From Alphaproteobacteria bacterium (lineage in GTDB: Bacteria; Pseudomonadota; Alphaproteobacteria; Micavibrionales; UBA2020): DNA of 64,000 nt. The notes beneath the pieces were generated by a model. That model was given only the letters and a program-made list of their open reading frames with translations. It had not been told where the DNA came from and did not search any database. This document shows positions 33,509-44,507 of the stretch, piece after piece; position 1 is the stretch's first letter, and each line of letters starts with the position of its first letter. The translations under genes were made by a program, and so were the position numbers. The stretch spans positions 711,301 to 775,300 of the forward strand of contig JAICWS010000001.1 in NCBI GenBank assembly GCA_025934695.1. Direction: 5' to 3'.

Positions 33509-34354
33509 ATGAAATTCAGTCTCAAAAAACTTTTCTCGCGCAAAAGCAAAAAACAAAAAGCCGAACCGCAGCCCGCCGCAGCCGAGGCCAGCGCGGCTAC
33601 GCCTGTGCCCGAACCCATTCCCGCGCCGGAACCTGAACAGCCCAAGGCCGCAGCGCCCGACCCGCTCGCGCGCTTTAAGGAGCCGGAAGGATATTATCTT
33701 CTCAACCTGAATGTCTCCGTCCAGAACAAGTCGCCTGACGGCAAATATCTTCACATGATCTCGAACCGCGACACGGACTTCCTGCTCGCCGTCGTCGGAA
33801 ACCAGTATTTGCCGAGCGTGAAGATGATCGCGACGGAAGTGGAAAACTTCCTTTATAAGGACATCGGCTTCGATGTGGGCCACACCTATTTCAAGCGCCG
33901 GGACGCGAATTTCTTCTTCGACGGCTATGACCAGCTCCTCGGCCTGCCGCCGGGCGACGGTTTCCAGCTGGTTCTCGTCCCCGAAGGCAGCGACTGGAAG
34001 CCGCAGTTCGCGCCGCCGCCGATGCGCGCCATCCCCGGCACCAGCACGGTGTTCCAGCATCCCGCCACGCTGCTGCCGCAGTTCCAGCCCGCGGTGATCT
34101 ATCCGATCATGTTCGTGAACGGTTACGACCTGTCGCAGCCGGTATCGCCGCAGATCCCGGGCGCGCAGCCGAAACCGGCGGAAAAGGCGGCCGAAACGGC
34201 GGCGGAAACCGCCACGCAGCAGTTCAACGGCGTCACCATGCCGCCCGTCACCCCGCCGATGCAGAAGCCGGACGCCGCCAAGGAAGAAAAACCCGCGGCG
34301 GACCAGGCCGCAACCCCTGCCGCAGCCCCCCCGCCTCCGCCGCCAAAGCTGTGA
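33509..34354 (+). CDS. Uncharacterised protein with Pro/Ala-rich tails, first gene of a four-gene unit
   Basis: A 281-residue protein: a basic N-terminus (KFSLKKLFSRKSKKQK), a Pro/Ala/Glu linker, an ordered core of about 140 residues (GYYLLNLNVSVQNKSPDGKY to PAVIYPIMFVNGYDLS) and a Pro/Ala-rich C-terminus ending PPPPPPKL. The basic start and the absence of a signal peptide suggest a cytoplasmic or membrane-surface protein. It is transcribed from a perfect promoter. Family not recognised. Confidence 0.7.
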   Translation: MKFSLKKLFSRKSKKQKAEPQPAAAEASAATPVPEPIPAPEPEQPKAAAPDPLARFKEPEGYYLLNLNVSVQNKSPDGKYLHMISNRDTDFLLAVVGNQYLPSVKMIATEVENFLYKDIGFDVGHTYFKRRDANFFFDGYDQLLGLPPGDGFQLVLVPEGSDWKPQFAPPPMRAIPGTSTVFQHPATLLPQFQPAVIYPIMFVNGYDLSQPVSPQIPGAQPKPAEKAAETAAETATQQFNGVTMPPVTPPMQKPDAAKEEKPAADQAATPAAAPPPPPPKL

Positions 34355-34370
34355 TTGCCCTTTTACGGAT

Positions 34371-34399
34371 TTGACAGATAGTGCCCGGTCAGCTATACC
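34371..34399 (+). promoter_or_regulatory. Internal promoter before the second gene of the unit
   Basis: TTGACA (34371-34376) and TATACC (34394-34399) with a 17-base spacer, 40 bases before the next start. Confidence 0.6.
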
Positions 34400-34439
34400 C
34401 GAGCGCATTCATGTCATATGTAATTGAAGGAGCCATTTC

Positions 34440-34811
34440 ATGCCGCATAAAGTCCATGTCATCGAAGCCGACCTGACCGGCACCCTGCCGCAAGTATTGA
34501 AGGAACGCGACAGCCTCGGCCGCGGGATCGCGGAACTGGCGCTCAGCAGCCGCGAAACGGTTTACTTCCATGATTATGTCGGCCCCGTGGGCGGCGCACC
34601 GACGATCCTCCTGGAATGCTCCGACGCCTTCCTGACGAAAGTCCGCACCCTGCCCGGCTATAAAAAGGACCATGAGGCCTGGACCACGCCCGGTCTCGAA
34701 ACCGCGCGTTCGCCGCGCGTGCAGGATTATTTCATCAACGGCGGCACCACCGGCCCGGATTGCAAAATCATGCCGCCGCCCGTCCGCAAGCCGCGCCCGC
34801 CACAGCCGTAA
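34440..34811 (+). CDS. Uncharacterised small protein
   Basis: A 123-residue soluble protein (MPHKVHVIEADLTGTLPQVL ...) with a Pro/Arg-rich C-terminus (PPPVRKPRPPQP). AAGGAG lies seven bases before the ATG. It is followed after three bases by the next gene. No family is recognised. Confidence 0.7.
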   Translation: MPHKVHVIEADLTGTLPQVLKERDSLGRGIAELALSSRETVYFHDYVGPVGGAPTILLECSDAFLTKVRTLPGYKKDHEAWTTPGLETARSPRVQDYFINGGTTGPDCKIMPPPVRKPRPPQP

Positions 34812-34814
34812 TCC

Positions 34815-35504
34815 ATGCCGTTCTTCAAGAAGCTCAAGGACATCTTCAACGACCGCCAGGGCGCGGCCGAGAAGAAGGTGGCAAATCTGATCGCGCAGCA
34901 ATGCGACTGGATGATGATCGAAAGCCTGGTCTTCCCGGACAAGGGCGTCGGCCCGCGCCTGTCCGCGGTGCTGGACGCGATCATCGAGCACAAGAACTGG
35001 AAGCTGCTGACGCCGATCATCGCGCGCACGGGCGATTACCTGGACACGATCGGCCTCGTCTACCGCTCGGGCGAGTTCGGCCCCGTACCCTCCTCGCGCG
35101 CGCAGGAACTGGAGGATATCTACCAAGCCATTGCTGCATCGCCGAAGAACGCCGACAAGGTGCTCAAAGGCTTCGTGACGACCGTCGAGAACTGGGCCTG
35201 CCAGCATAATGACGAAGCCTGCTTCGACTGGGCGAAGGGCAAGAAGGAATTCGTTCCTGTTCCGCCACTGGGTCTTGCGTCCCTTTGCGACCGTCCAATA
35301 GATGGCAACCCGCTCGCGATGAAGGTGCTTGCGACGCAAGCCGACATCGCCCGCGCGATGGACGCGGTCGACTGGATTTATAACGACAATGGCGCGGACC
35401 AGGATACTGCCTTCGACAATCTCTCCGAATGGAAAAAGAAGCTGGAAGAGCAGCCGGGCAAGAAGCCCGCGCCGCCCGCCGGCCCTTCCGCGCCCACCCC
35501 ATAA
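34815..35504 (+). CDS. Uncharacterised protein
   Basis: A 229-residue, mostly helical protein starting MPFFKKLKDIFNDRQG and ending in a Pro/Ala tail. The N-terminal FFKKLKDIF amphipathic stretch is echoed in the next protein (MPFLTKKERDTF). Phrases such as WKLLTPIIARTGDYLDTIGL are not from a family I recognise. Third gene of the unit that starts at 33509. Confidence 0.65.
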   Translation: MPFFKKLKDIFNDRQGAAEKKVANLIAQQCDWMMIESLVFPDKGVGPRLSAVLDAIIEHKNWKLLTPIIARTGDYLDTIGLVYRSGEFGPVPSSRAQELEDIYQAIAASPKNADKVLKGFVTTVENWACQHNDEACFDWAKGKKEFVPVPPLGLASLCDRPIDGNPLAMKVLATQADIARAMDAVDWIYNDNGADQDTAFDNLSEWKKKLEEQPGKKPAPPAGPSAPTP

Positions 35505-35523
35505 TCTTAAGAAAGGATATCTC

Positions 35524-35796
35524 ATGCCGTTCCTGACCAAGAAAGAACGCGACACCTTCAAGAGCCTGCTCGACGACGTGATGGACGACGACAGCCTGGC
35601 ATCCGAGTTCAACAAGGCGCAGGCCCGCAAAGCCGGCATCTGCGGCGACTACACCGATGCGATGCTGGGCCAGTACATGGGTATCCTCAAAGAAATTCAG
35701 GACGAGCGCGCCGCCTACACGCCGCCTAAAGTCGACGCAGTCTCGCCGGATATCGAAACGCTGAAGAAGAAATACTTCGGGCCGAAGCAGCCGTAA
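35524..35796 (+). CDS. Uncharacterised small protein
   Basis: A 90-residue charged protein starting MPFLTKKERDTFKSLLDDVM, with AAAGGA before the ATG. It is helical throughout and has no hydrophobic segment. Last gene of the plus-strand unit; about 190 bases without a gene follow, which contain an imperfect palindrome. Confidence 0.65.
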   Translation: MPFLTKKERDTFKSLLDDVMDDDSLASEFNKAQARKAGICGDYTDAMLGQYMGILKEIQDERAAYTPPKVDAVSPDIETLKKKYFGPKQP

Positions 35797-35935
35797 TCTG
35801 AAACGCAATGCCTCCGCTTCTGTCCTTTCCCAGCCGTGCGGGGAGGATTAAGAAGGGCCGGCGATCTGCCGAGATTGTCGGCAAGCGCCGTCAGGCGCTC
35901 CCCCATGTAGAGTCATGTGACGCGCGGACGCGCTC

Positions 35936-35980
35936 ACCCCCACCCTGCCTCTCTCGCAAAGCGGGAGAGGGGGAGTTGGG
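35936..35980. repeat. Imperfect palindrome (CTCTCTCGC/GCGGGAGAG type)
   Basis: CCCCACCCTGCCTCTCTCGC, AAA, GCGGGAGAGGGGGAGTTGGG form an imperfect hairpin between convergent genes. Similar GGGAGAGG sequences occur at 60364-60443. Confidence 0.5.
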
Positions 35981-35984
35981 ATCG

Positions 35985-36287
35985 TTAAATCAGCGCGCCC
36001 ACGACCAGCGGGACGAAGATTTTTTTGGCATCCTGCACCTCGCGCTCGGCGAAGAGTTCACGGACCGCCATCGACTGCTGTTCCTCGACGGTGCAGGACT
36101 CTGCCTTGGCGAGCTTGGCGCGGCAGCTTGCGGCGTTCGTGAAGACCTCACTGTACTGGCGTTCCTCCCGCCTATGCGAGACGGCCTGCGCCATGCCGCT
36201 AATGCTCACGGCGCACATTGTCACGATGGCGCCCGCGCGCGTCAGATTGAAAAAGGTTTTGAGTTTGGTTTTCTGAACGTCGTTCAT
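35985..36287 (-). CDS. Small membrane-associated or secreted protein
   Basis: A 100-residue protein with a hydrophobic segment at about 16-35 (TRAGAIVTMCAVSISGMAQA), which reads as a signal peptide or N-terminal anchor, then a charged region with two cysteines and a second hydrophobic stretch at the C-terminus (IFVPLVVGALI). GGAG lies before the ATG. Its likely promoter is the TTGACA/TACTTT pair at 36495-36523. Function unknown. Confidence 0.65.
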   Translation of the reverse strand: MNDVQKTKLKTFFNLTRAGAIVTMCAVSISGMAQAVSHRREERQYSEVFTNAASCRAKLAKAESCTVEEQQSMAVRELFAEREVQDAKKIFVPLVVGALI

Positions 36288-36494
36288 GGCAGTACTCCTC
36301 GTTTAAAATGAGCGGCCCGCACGCAAGGCGACAGTGCCGTTGAAATCTGCAAGGCTGTTTTTGAGGGAAATGGCGCACCCGCGTGAAACAACCTCGAACC
36401 ATCGGGTTCTCGGTTGTTTTGCCAACTTGCTGTGGGACCCGGACGTGAAACGAAACCACAAACCATCCGGCACAAGGTGCAGGTCGCGAGTATT

Positions 36495-36523
36495 AAAGTA
36501 CCGATTCTTAAGTATTATGTCAA
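36495..36523 (-). promoter_or_regulatory. Candidate promoter for the 35985-36287 gene
   Basis: On the minus strand TTGACA is followed by TAATA and, after 17 bases in all, by TACTTT. The -10 box is weak, and the leader would be about 200 bases. Confidence 0.4.
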
Positions 36524-36560
36524 ATAGAATAATGAAGTTCCGGCCATAGCCTTGAAAAGC

Positions 36561-37409
36561 CTATATTCCCTTGCCCGGGAATGTGAATTTAACTGGCCTG
36601 GAGACCTTCACATCCTCCAGCGTCGTACAGCCGCGCGCGACCATATCGGCGAGGCGGCGCTGCTGGATGTCGTTGATGCCGCGCTCGGTCCAGTACTGAA
36701 CCGCCTCCTCTTCGCGGCCGTATTTTGCCGCCGCCTGTTGGAACAGCGCCATGAGGTTGTTGGCCTCTTTATAAGAGCAATCCTCTTCCTTCACGCGGTT
36801 CGTCAGCAGGGCGATCGCGCGCTGGCGGCATTCTTGATCGGCGTCTTCGGCGCCATTGATCTGCGCCGTCCAGGCGCGCGGCGCCATGTCCGGGTGTTCG
36901 CGCGCCGTCTGCAACAGATTGTCGCGGGCCGCCATGCGGACGTAATGGCAATCGTTCTCGCGCCCCTGCCGCTCCAGCGCCTGCACCGCCAGTTCCTGTG
37001 CAGCGCCCTTCCACATGGTCAGCGTCCAGAGGCTCATGATCGCTTCCTTGCGCACGTCGTAATCAAGGTTGTCGCGCGCCAACGCCTCGAGCCGGGCGAC
37101 GGCGGGCGCGGCGTTTTCATCGCAGGCGTGGGCGATCGGCACCAGGTAACGCAGCGCATGGAGGCAGACGGTGATTTGCGGCGTCTGCGGGTGGTAAAAT
37201 TCGCAATTCGGGTCGTGAATGTCTTTATGCGGGCTGAGGGCAGCGAGGGCGGCAATGGCATCGAGCGTGTGTGCATCGACCGGGCCTTTCTCCTCGTGCA
37301 GGCGGTCGCGGATGCCGTCGAGGGTCTGACGCATCTCGTCGCAGACTTCATAAGTTTCGGCGGGCATGCGGGCCTGCACCTGGTCGAATTCGGTCGCGAA
37401 GTCTGTCAT
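36561..37409 (-). CDS. Uncharacterised helical protein (HEAT-like)
   Basis: A 282-residue soluble protein made of helical pairs, e.g. LEALARDNLDYDVRKEAIMS and YVRMAARDNLLQTAREHPDM, which suggest HEAT/armadillo-like repeats. Seven cysteines are scattered through it. No signal peptide is present. It is divergent from dusA and has its own good promoter at 37443-37471. No named family. Confidence 0.7.
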   Translation of the reverse strand: MTDFATEFDQVQARMPAETYEVCDEMRQTLDGIRDRLHEEKGPVDAHTLDAIAALAALSPHKDIHDPNCEFYHPQTPQITVCLHALRYLVPIAHACDENAAPAVARLEALARDNLDYDVRKEAIMSLWTLTMWKGAAQELAVQALERQGRENDCHYVRMAARDNLLQTAREHPDMAPRAWTAQINGAEDADQECRQRAIALLTNRVKEEDCSYKEANNLMALFQQAAAKYGREEEAVQYWTERGINDIQQRRLADMVARGCTTLEDVKVSRPVKFTFPGKGI

Positions 37410-37442
37410 GGGACGCTCTCCTGGCTGGCCCTGGAATAGGCC

Positions 37443-37471
37443 TTTTTACCAATTTTGCTACATTATGTCAA
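37443..37471 (-). promoter_or_regulatory. Promoter for the HEAT-like protein gene
   Basis: TTGACA (complement of 37466-37471) and TAAAAA (complement of 37443-37448), 17-base spacer. The -35 box is followed by TAAT. Confidence 0.6.
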
Positions 37472-37477
37472 ATGAAT

Positions 37478-37506
37478 TTGCATCGGGGCAGGAAAGATGT
37501 TATATA
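37478..37506 (+). promoter_or_regulatory. Candidate promoter for dusA
   Basis: TTGCAT (37478-37483), a 17-base spacer and TATATA (37501-37506). The start of transcription would fall within a few bases of the dusA ATG at 37516, so the mRNA would have almost no leader; AAAGG just before the ATG argues that a further upstream promoter may be used. Confidence 0.35.
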
Positions 37507-37515
37507 AAGGCCCGA

Positions 37516-38505
37516 ATGGAAAAGCCTGTTCAAAAATTGAAGCTAAATCGCACCGTGTCGGTCGCGCCCATGATGGGCTGGACCGACCGGCACGACCGCT
37601 ATTTCCTGCGGCTAATTTCGCCGAACGCCCTGCTCTACACCGTCATGATCACCGCGGGCGCGCTGACCTATGGCAAAAAACTCGACCTCCTCGAGTTCAG
37701 CCCCGAGGAACATCCGGTCGCCCTGCAGCTGGGCGGCTCGGATCCCAAAGAGCTGGCCGAATGTGCCAAGCTCGCCGAGAAATATGGATATGACGAAGTG
37801 AACCTGAACTGCGGCTGCCCGAGCGAGCGGGTCCAGAAAGGAAAGTTCGGCGCCTGCCTGATGGCGGAGCCGGACCTCGTCGCCGACTGCGTCGACGCGA
37901 TGAAGCAGGCCGTCTCGATCCCCGTCACCGTCAAAAGCCGGATTGGCATTGATGATCAGGATAGTTACGAGTTTTTGTTCAACTTCATTGACAAGATCGC
38001 GGCCAAGGGCTGCGACACCTTCATCATCCACGCGCGCAAGGCTTTACTTGATGGTTTAAGCCCAGCCGAGAACCGGCTGATTCCGCCACTGAAATACGAT
38101 ACCGCCTATCGGGTGAAGCAGGACTTCCCGCACCTCAACATTATTCTCAACGGCGGCCTCAAAACGGTTGAAAGCATTCAGGATGCGCTGACCAACGTCG
38201 ACGGCGTCATGATCGGCCGCGAGGCTTACACCAATCCCTATTTCATGGCCGAGGTCGAGCGCGCGGTTTTCGGCAACAACGAGGTCCGCAGCCGCCGGGA
38301 AGTCGTCGAGGCGCTGTTTCCCTATATCGAGAAATGCCTGCACGAAGGCACGCCACTCAAAGACATCACTCGCCACATCCTCGGCCTCTACCAAGGCCTC
38401 CCCGGCGCCCGCGCCTGGCGCCGTATATTGAGCGAGCAAGCCTATCGCCCCGCCGCAAATACCAATGTCGTCATGCAGGCGTTAAGGGTGGTTCCGGAGC
38501 GGTAA
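37516..38505 (+). CDS. dusA: tRNA-dihydrouridine synthase A
   Basis: A 329-residue FMN enzyme that reduces uridine 20/20a in the D loop of tRNAs. The barrel opens with VSVAPMMGWTDRHDRYFLRL, which is typical for DusA, and the catalytic cysteine is in NLNCGCPSERVQKGKFGACL. HARKALLDGLSPAENR and the FMN-phosphate region LNGGLKT/GVMIGREAYTNPYF are also family features. The start at 37516 is chosen by homology (M-x-K ... TVSVAPMM); upstream in-frame codons overlap the divergent gene. Confidence 0.96.
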   Translation: MEKPVQKLKLNRTVSVAPMMGWTDRHDRYFLRLISPNALLYTVMITAGALTYGKKLDLLEFSPEEHPVALQLGGSDPKELAECAKLAEKYGYDEVNLNCGCPSERVQKGKFGACLMAEPDLVADCVDAMKQAVSIPVTVKSRIGIDDQDSYEFLFNFIDKIAAKGCDTFIIHARKALLDGLSPAENRLIPPLKYDTAYRVKQDFPHLNIILNGGLKTVESIQDALTNVDGVMIGREAYTNPYFMAEVERAVFGNNEVRSRREVVEALFPYIEKCLHEGTPLKDITRHILGLYQGLPGARAWRRILSEQAYRPAANTNVVMQALRVVPER

Positions 38506-38618
38506 GCCTATATCCGCTCAAATACATCTTCCACAACCGCAGAGATCTTGTACGCTATAGGACATTCAGGACCGAAGCCGCCTGCTGCGGCTAAAGTCGG
38601 ATTTTATCGGAGCATAAG

Positions 38619-38936
38619 ATGTCAGGCCAGTTCCTCCGCATCGCCCTCTTTACCCTGCTGACCTGTTTAATTTTGCGTGCGGCCGCCTTTGCCGACGATG
38701 TGCCCAAGGAATGGCAGGCCTGCACGAAGACGGAGGATTGCACCGCCATACGCGACGCCAAAACCTGCGCGGCGGCGGCGGTGAATAAGTCGCATGCCGA
38801 CGAAGCGCGGGCCTTTCTCGCCAAGCAGCCGGGCGAAGGCCCAACAAAATCGCTGGATGGCAGTGTCCGGTGCGTCAACGTGCCCGACGCCACCTGCATC
38901 GACAGCATTTGCCAGCTGATCATGCATCCGGAGTGA
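38619..38936 (+). CDS. Small secreted Cys-rich protein
   Basis: A 105-residue protein with a signal peptide ending AAAFA-DD. The mature part has six cysteines: ACTKTEDC, KTCAAAAV, VRCVNVPDATC and SICQ. The layout (C-x5-C, about 10 residues, C, helical spacer with NK ... A ... L, C ... C ... C) is the same as in the C-terminal domain of the secreted protein at 3383-4708, so both probably share a disulfide-bonded fold. Function unknown. Confidence 0.75.
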   Translation: MSGQFLRIALFTLLTCLILRAAAFADDVPKEWQACTKTEDCTAIRDAKTCAAAAVNKSHADEARAFLAKQPGEGPTKSLDGSVRCVNVPDATCIDSICQLIMHPE

Positions 38937-38948
38937 AGGCTTTTTTAA

Positions 38949-39764
38949 TTACAAGCTGAAGGTCTTCTTCTGCCCGTCGCCCGACAGCGATTTGAGCGCG
39001 TCGGCCGCGCGCTGGACGTTGGCGGCGGAGATGGCGTCGAAACTTTCGGGCTGGCTGAAGGTTTCAGCGCCGGTTTTCAGGTTTTCGGTGATGATCAGGC
39101 GCTCGCGGGTTTCGAAATTGAAGATCTCGGTGATCTTGCGGCCGAGCGGCTCCATCGGCGTGACATGGGCGACGCTGTTCTCGGCGACGCGGACCCAGCC
39201 CTGCGGCGCGGGCGCGGCATCGTTCGCGGCGGCGGGCGCCGGCTTTTCGGCGGAGGTCGCTCCGTCCATCGGCTTCTCCGCCTCGCGGTCGAGCTGTGCC
39301 GCTTCCTGGCGCTTGAGGTCGGCGCTGCGTTTGGTCAGCACCAGGGCCACATCCTGCATGCCGCCTTTTTTCGCGTTGTCGATCAGGTCGTCGGACAGAT
39401 TAACGCGCGGATTGTTGGCGAGCCACAGGGAGATGTCATGCGTGCAGATTTTCGAAATCGCATAGCCGATGGGCGAATAGCGATAGGTATAGGTATGGTC
39501 GTTGCGTGTGACTTGGTAGCTGATCTCGATATTCGGGTCGTCGACGAAGGCGACCACTTCCTTGAATACGGACAGGCTGTGGTTATCGATCGAGCGTCGC
39601 ATGAAGCCGGCGCGGTCGGAATCCTCGACTTCATAGCCGCGCAGAATGTCCAGCGCCTGCTTCACCCCATCCGCGTCGCTGTTCGCGATGGCCGTGTAAA
39701 CGGCATCCTTGGCGCGCTTGGTTTCGCGGTTTTTACGCCATTTTTCGCGCAGCTTGTCGAACAT
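38949..39764 (-). CDS. Uncharacterised protein, possibly with degenerate ankyrin-like repeats
   Basis: A 271-residue soluble protein. Residues about 20-140 look like weak ankyrin-type helix pairs (AVYTAIANSDADGVKQALDI, SPIGYAISKICTHDISLWLA), followed by an Ala/Pro-rich linker and a C-terminal domain (GWVRVAENSVAHVTPMEPLGRKITEIFNF). The start at 39764 is preferred (GGAGG upstream); an upstream in-frame TTG falls inside the promoter. Family not recognised. Confidence 0.65.
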   Translation of the reverse strand: MFDKLREKWRKNRETKRAKDAVYTAIANSDADGVKQALDILRGYEVEDSDRAGFMRRSIDNHSLSVFKEVVAFVDDPNIEISYQVTRNDHTYTYRYSPIGYAISKICTHDISLWLANNPRVNLSDDLIDNAKKGGMQDVALVLTKRSADLKRQEAAQLDREAEKPMDGATSAEKPAPAAANDAAPAPQGWVRVAENSVAHVTPMEPLGRKITEIFNFETRERLIITENLKTGAETFSQPESFDAISAANVQRAADALKSLSGDGQKKTFSL

Positions 39765-39801
39765 GCCAGGGTGCTTCCTCCAGAAGGTGCTTTCCACCAG
39801 A

Positions 39802-39830
39802 ACCTTAGAAGAAAACAATTATTCTGTCAA
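39802..39830 (-). promoter_or_regulatory. Promoter for the 38949-39764 gene
   Basis: TTGACA (complement of 39825-39830), 17-base spacer, TAAGGT (complement of 39802-39807). Confidence 0.6.
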
Positions 39831-39987
39831 ATATCGGAAGGGTATATTATTATGTCCAATAGCGACTCAACGCGAAACCCTTTCAATCCGCCGAAAAAGC
39901 CACCCATGCTCCGGAAAACGCATTCCAAACTCCTGAAACAAAAAGAAAAAATCTTTAACCTCTTCCCTATTCCTTTAGCCAACATAT

Positions 39988-39996
39988 TGTTATACT
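39988..39996 (+). promoter_or_regulatory. Extended -10 promoter for the 40025-41206 pair
   Basis: TGTTATACT matches the extended -10 form TGnTATAAT. No good -35 box is seen 17 bases upstream (TATTCC). The leader to ATG 40025 would be about 20 bases. Confidence 0.45.
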
Positions 39997-40024
39997 TCTA
40001 TACGCCGAGGGAGTGAGGCAACGA

Positions 40025-40681
40025 ATGCTGAATAGCAGCCTAGCGGGCAAGAGTTCTCAGCCGTCATGGACGCGACTGAACCGGGAACAGGCGCATCAGG
40101 TTTTGAATAAACTGAGCGGCAACCGCGATGCCGTCGTTTTTTCCAAGGAATCCACGGAAGTATCCTGGCGCAGCCTGCCCTTTTACACCAATTACCGCCT
40201 CTACCGCCTGATCAACTACGCCACCATGCCGACCTTCAGCATGATGTATTTGAGCAATGGCGACGAATTCCTGACCGTCGACGGCACCGCCGCCCCCATC
40301 TACACGGTCAACGAGAAAGACAGCATCCGCCTCAACGAGATGAACGTCATTCCGTACCTCGATTTCTTCTTCACCAACGTGCAGGGCTCGGAAGGCGATA
40401 TCTTCCTCATCAAGGACCCGCGCAAGATGCCGTTCATGGATACGCTGACCGAAACGCAGCAGCAGAGCGTCATCGCCAATTTCAAGCCGCTGAAGGTCAG
40501 CCATGACACCGCGGCGCATGTCTACAAGGTGACGGGCACGCTTTATTACGGCGGCGGGCTTATTTCCGCGACCATCGTCGTGACGCCGGACGGCAAGCTC
40601 GCCTTCCAGGACCAGAGCCTGCTGCTTACCGGCATCCACTTCCCCTATAGCCCGCACAGCCAGCACTGGATCGAAGGATAA
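40025..40681 (+). CDS. Uncharacterised protein
   Basis: A 218-residue soluble protein. The start at ATG 40025 is used (GAGG upstream); a GTG four codons earlier is possible. Recognisable stretches include YTVNEKDSIRLNEMNVIPYL DFFFTNVQGSEGDIFLI and YKVTGTLYYGGGLISATIVV, which suggest a mixed alpha/beta fold. The next gene starts nine bases later, so the two form an operon. No family can be named. Confidence 0.7.
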   Translation: MLNSSLAGKSSQPSWTRLNREQAHQVLNKLSGNRDAVVFSKESTEVSWRSLPFYTNYRLYRLINYATMPTFSMMYLSNGDEFLTVDGTAAPIYTVNEKDSIRLNEMNVIPYLDFFFTNVQGSEGDIFLIKDPRKMPFMDTLTETQQQSVIANFKPLKVSHDTAAHVYKVTGTLYYGGGLISATIVVTPDGKLAFQDQSLLLTGIHFPYSPHSQHWIEG

Positions 40682-40690
40682 CCACAGGCC

Positions 40691-41206
40691 ATGTCGCAAC
40701 AGGCGCCGCAGCTTAACGATTTCCTCCGCCCCGGCAAGCCGCTGCCCAGCGACGACCTGATGATCTCGACCGCGCTCGACATCCTCAACCACTCGCCGCA
40801 CGGCCAGCAGCTGACGGGCTTCGTCAGCGTGAACCAGATCTCGATCCGCATCATGGCCACGCCGCAGCCGACGACCTACCTGCCGGAAAGCAAGCTGGTC
40901 TATGTGGGCTTCAATCGCAACAATCCCGTCTCCCCCGCCCGCTTTGTCCTGATGCTCGCGGGAATCTTACGCGAGGCAGAGCAGGAAAGCGCCGGCATCA
41001 AGCACCCGACCCTCAATGCGCCGTTGCAGGAGCACCTGAAAGTCTCCATGGCCAAGCACGAAGACAAGGTCTGGTACATGTGCACGGTCGCGACCGAACT
41101 CAACGCCCTCGACACCTTCAAGGAATACAAGTTCATCGACGAGCTCCGGAACATGGGGCACGGCGAGGCGCTGGACCTGTACCTGAAGCAGGAGAAGAAG
41201 GGGTAA
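40691..41206 (+). CDS. Uncharacterised protein, partner of the preceding gene
   Basis: A 171-residue soluble protein with phrases LDILNHSPHGQQLTGFVSVN and SKLVYVGFNRNNPVSPARFVLMLAGILREAEQE, the latter a long helix with acidic end. No catalytic motif such as HExxH is complete. Together with the 218-residue protein it forms a two-gene unit that ends at an inverted repeat. Confidence 0.7.
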   Translation: MSQQAPQLNDFLRPGKPLPSDDLMISTALDILNHSPHGQQLTGFVSVNQISIRIMATPQPTTYLPESKLVYVGFNRNNPVSPARFVLMLAGILREAEQESAGIKHPTLNAPLQEHLKVSMAKHEDKVWYMCTVATELNALDTFKEYKFIDELRNMGHGEALDLYLKQEKKG

Positions 41207-41230
41207 TTCCCAAATTTCCGATTTTTCCAC

Positions 41231-41379
41231 CCGGACAAGTGAGGCCGCAGGCCGAACGCTGATCCGGGGTCCAGCATTTCCATGCGCCGTCAGGCGCTCA
41301 TAAAGACAAATCGCTTCGCGATTTGAACTGACTCCTGGACCCCGGATCGGCGTTCGCGCTGACGCGCTCACTGGTCCGG
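41231..41379. repeat. Long inverted repeat (CTGGACCCCGGATC type)
   Basis: The arms at 41231-41274 and 41335-41379 are complementary over about 45 bases with few mismatches (CTGGACCCCGGATCAGCGTT C on one side, CTGGACCCCGGATCGGCGTT C on the other). A small AAATCGC/GCGATTT hairpin lies in the loop. It separates the convergent ends of the 40691 gene and secA. Confidence 0.8.
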
Positions 41380-41395
41380 GGTGGAATGCTCCCGC

Positions 41396-44167
<2,772 letters not shown>

Positions 44168-44199
44168 GGGGCTCCCCTTGGCGAAAAAGAACTGCGATC

Positions 44200-44228
44200 A
44201 GTCTACCGGAAACACTGTATTATGTCAA
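44200..44228 (-). promoter_or_regulatory. secA promoter
   Basis: TTGACA (complement of 44223-44228), 17-base spacer, TAGACT (complement of 44200-44205). The -35 box continues as TTGACATAATA. Confidence 0.75.
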
Positions 44229-44288
44229 AGAAACAAGTATTAATGCTAACTTATCAAAGACATATATGCCCTATTTATTTTGTTGGGA

Positions 44289-44317
44289 TTGACATATCCA
44301 CCTGAAAGCCTTAAGTT
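44289..44317 (+). promoter_or_regulatory. Promoter of the manganese riboswitch transcript
   Basis: TTGACA (44289-44294), 17-base spacer, TAAGTT (44312-44317). Transcription would start about 44325, at the first stem of the riboswitch. Confidence 0.65.
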
Positions 44318-44321
44318 ACCC

Positions 44322-44460
44322 TCCGTTAGGGAGTAGGCGCGCAGCCACGGGCTGCGGGTCAGGCCGACATACCGGACGAAGTCCCGGCCTGACCGCGAGC
44401 TTTCATGAAGCTTGTTGGCGAGACTGACACAGGTGACGTTTTTAACGCTTCACCGTGTCG
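44322..44460 (+). ncRNA. yybP-ykoY manganese riboswitch
   Basis: The 340 bases between secA and the exporter gene hold this element. TTAGGGAGTAGGCGCGCAG and GGTCAGGCCGACATACC are the two conserved loop sequences of the yybP-ykoY aptamer, which dock side by side and bind Mn2+. GGTCAGGCC pairs with GGCCTGACC, and the aptamer closes at GGCGAGAC (44418-44424). A hairpin GACACAGGTGACG/CGCTTCACCGTGTC (44426-44459) follows and is the likely expression platform. The regulated gene 48 bases downstream is a UPF0016-type Mn exporter, as expected for this class. Confidence 0.88.
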
Positions 44461-44507
44461 TTCTTTGCGCTCCAAAGGCCTCACGGTGATCCAATGACAG
44501 AGGCCCG

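Noticed and set aside
39852-40016. A 54-residue frame (MSNSDSTRNPFNPPKKPP ...) before the 40025 gene
   Set aside because: It covers the likely extended -10 promoter of the next gene and has a poor ribosome site and A/T-rich, non-coding-like codon use.
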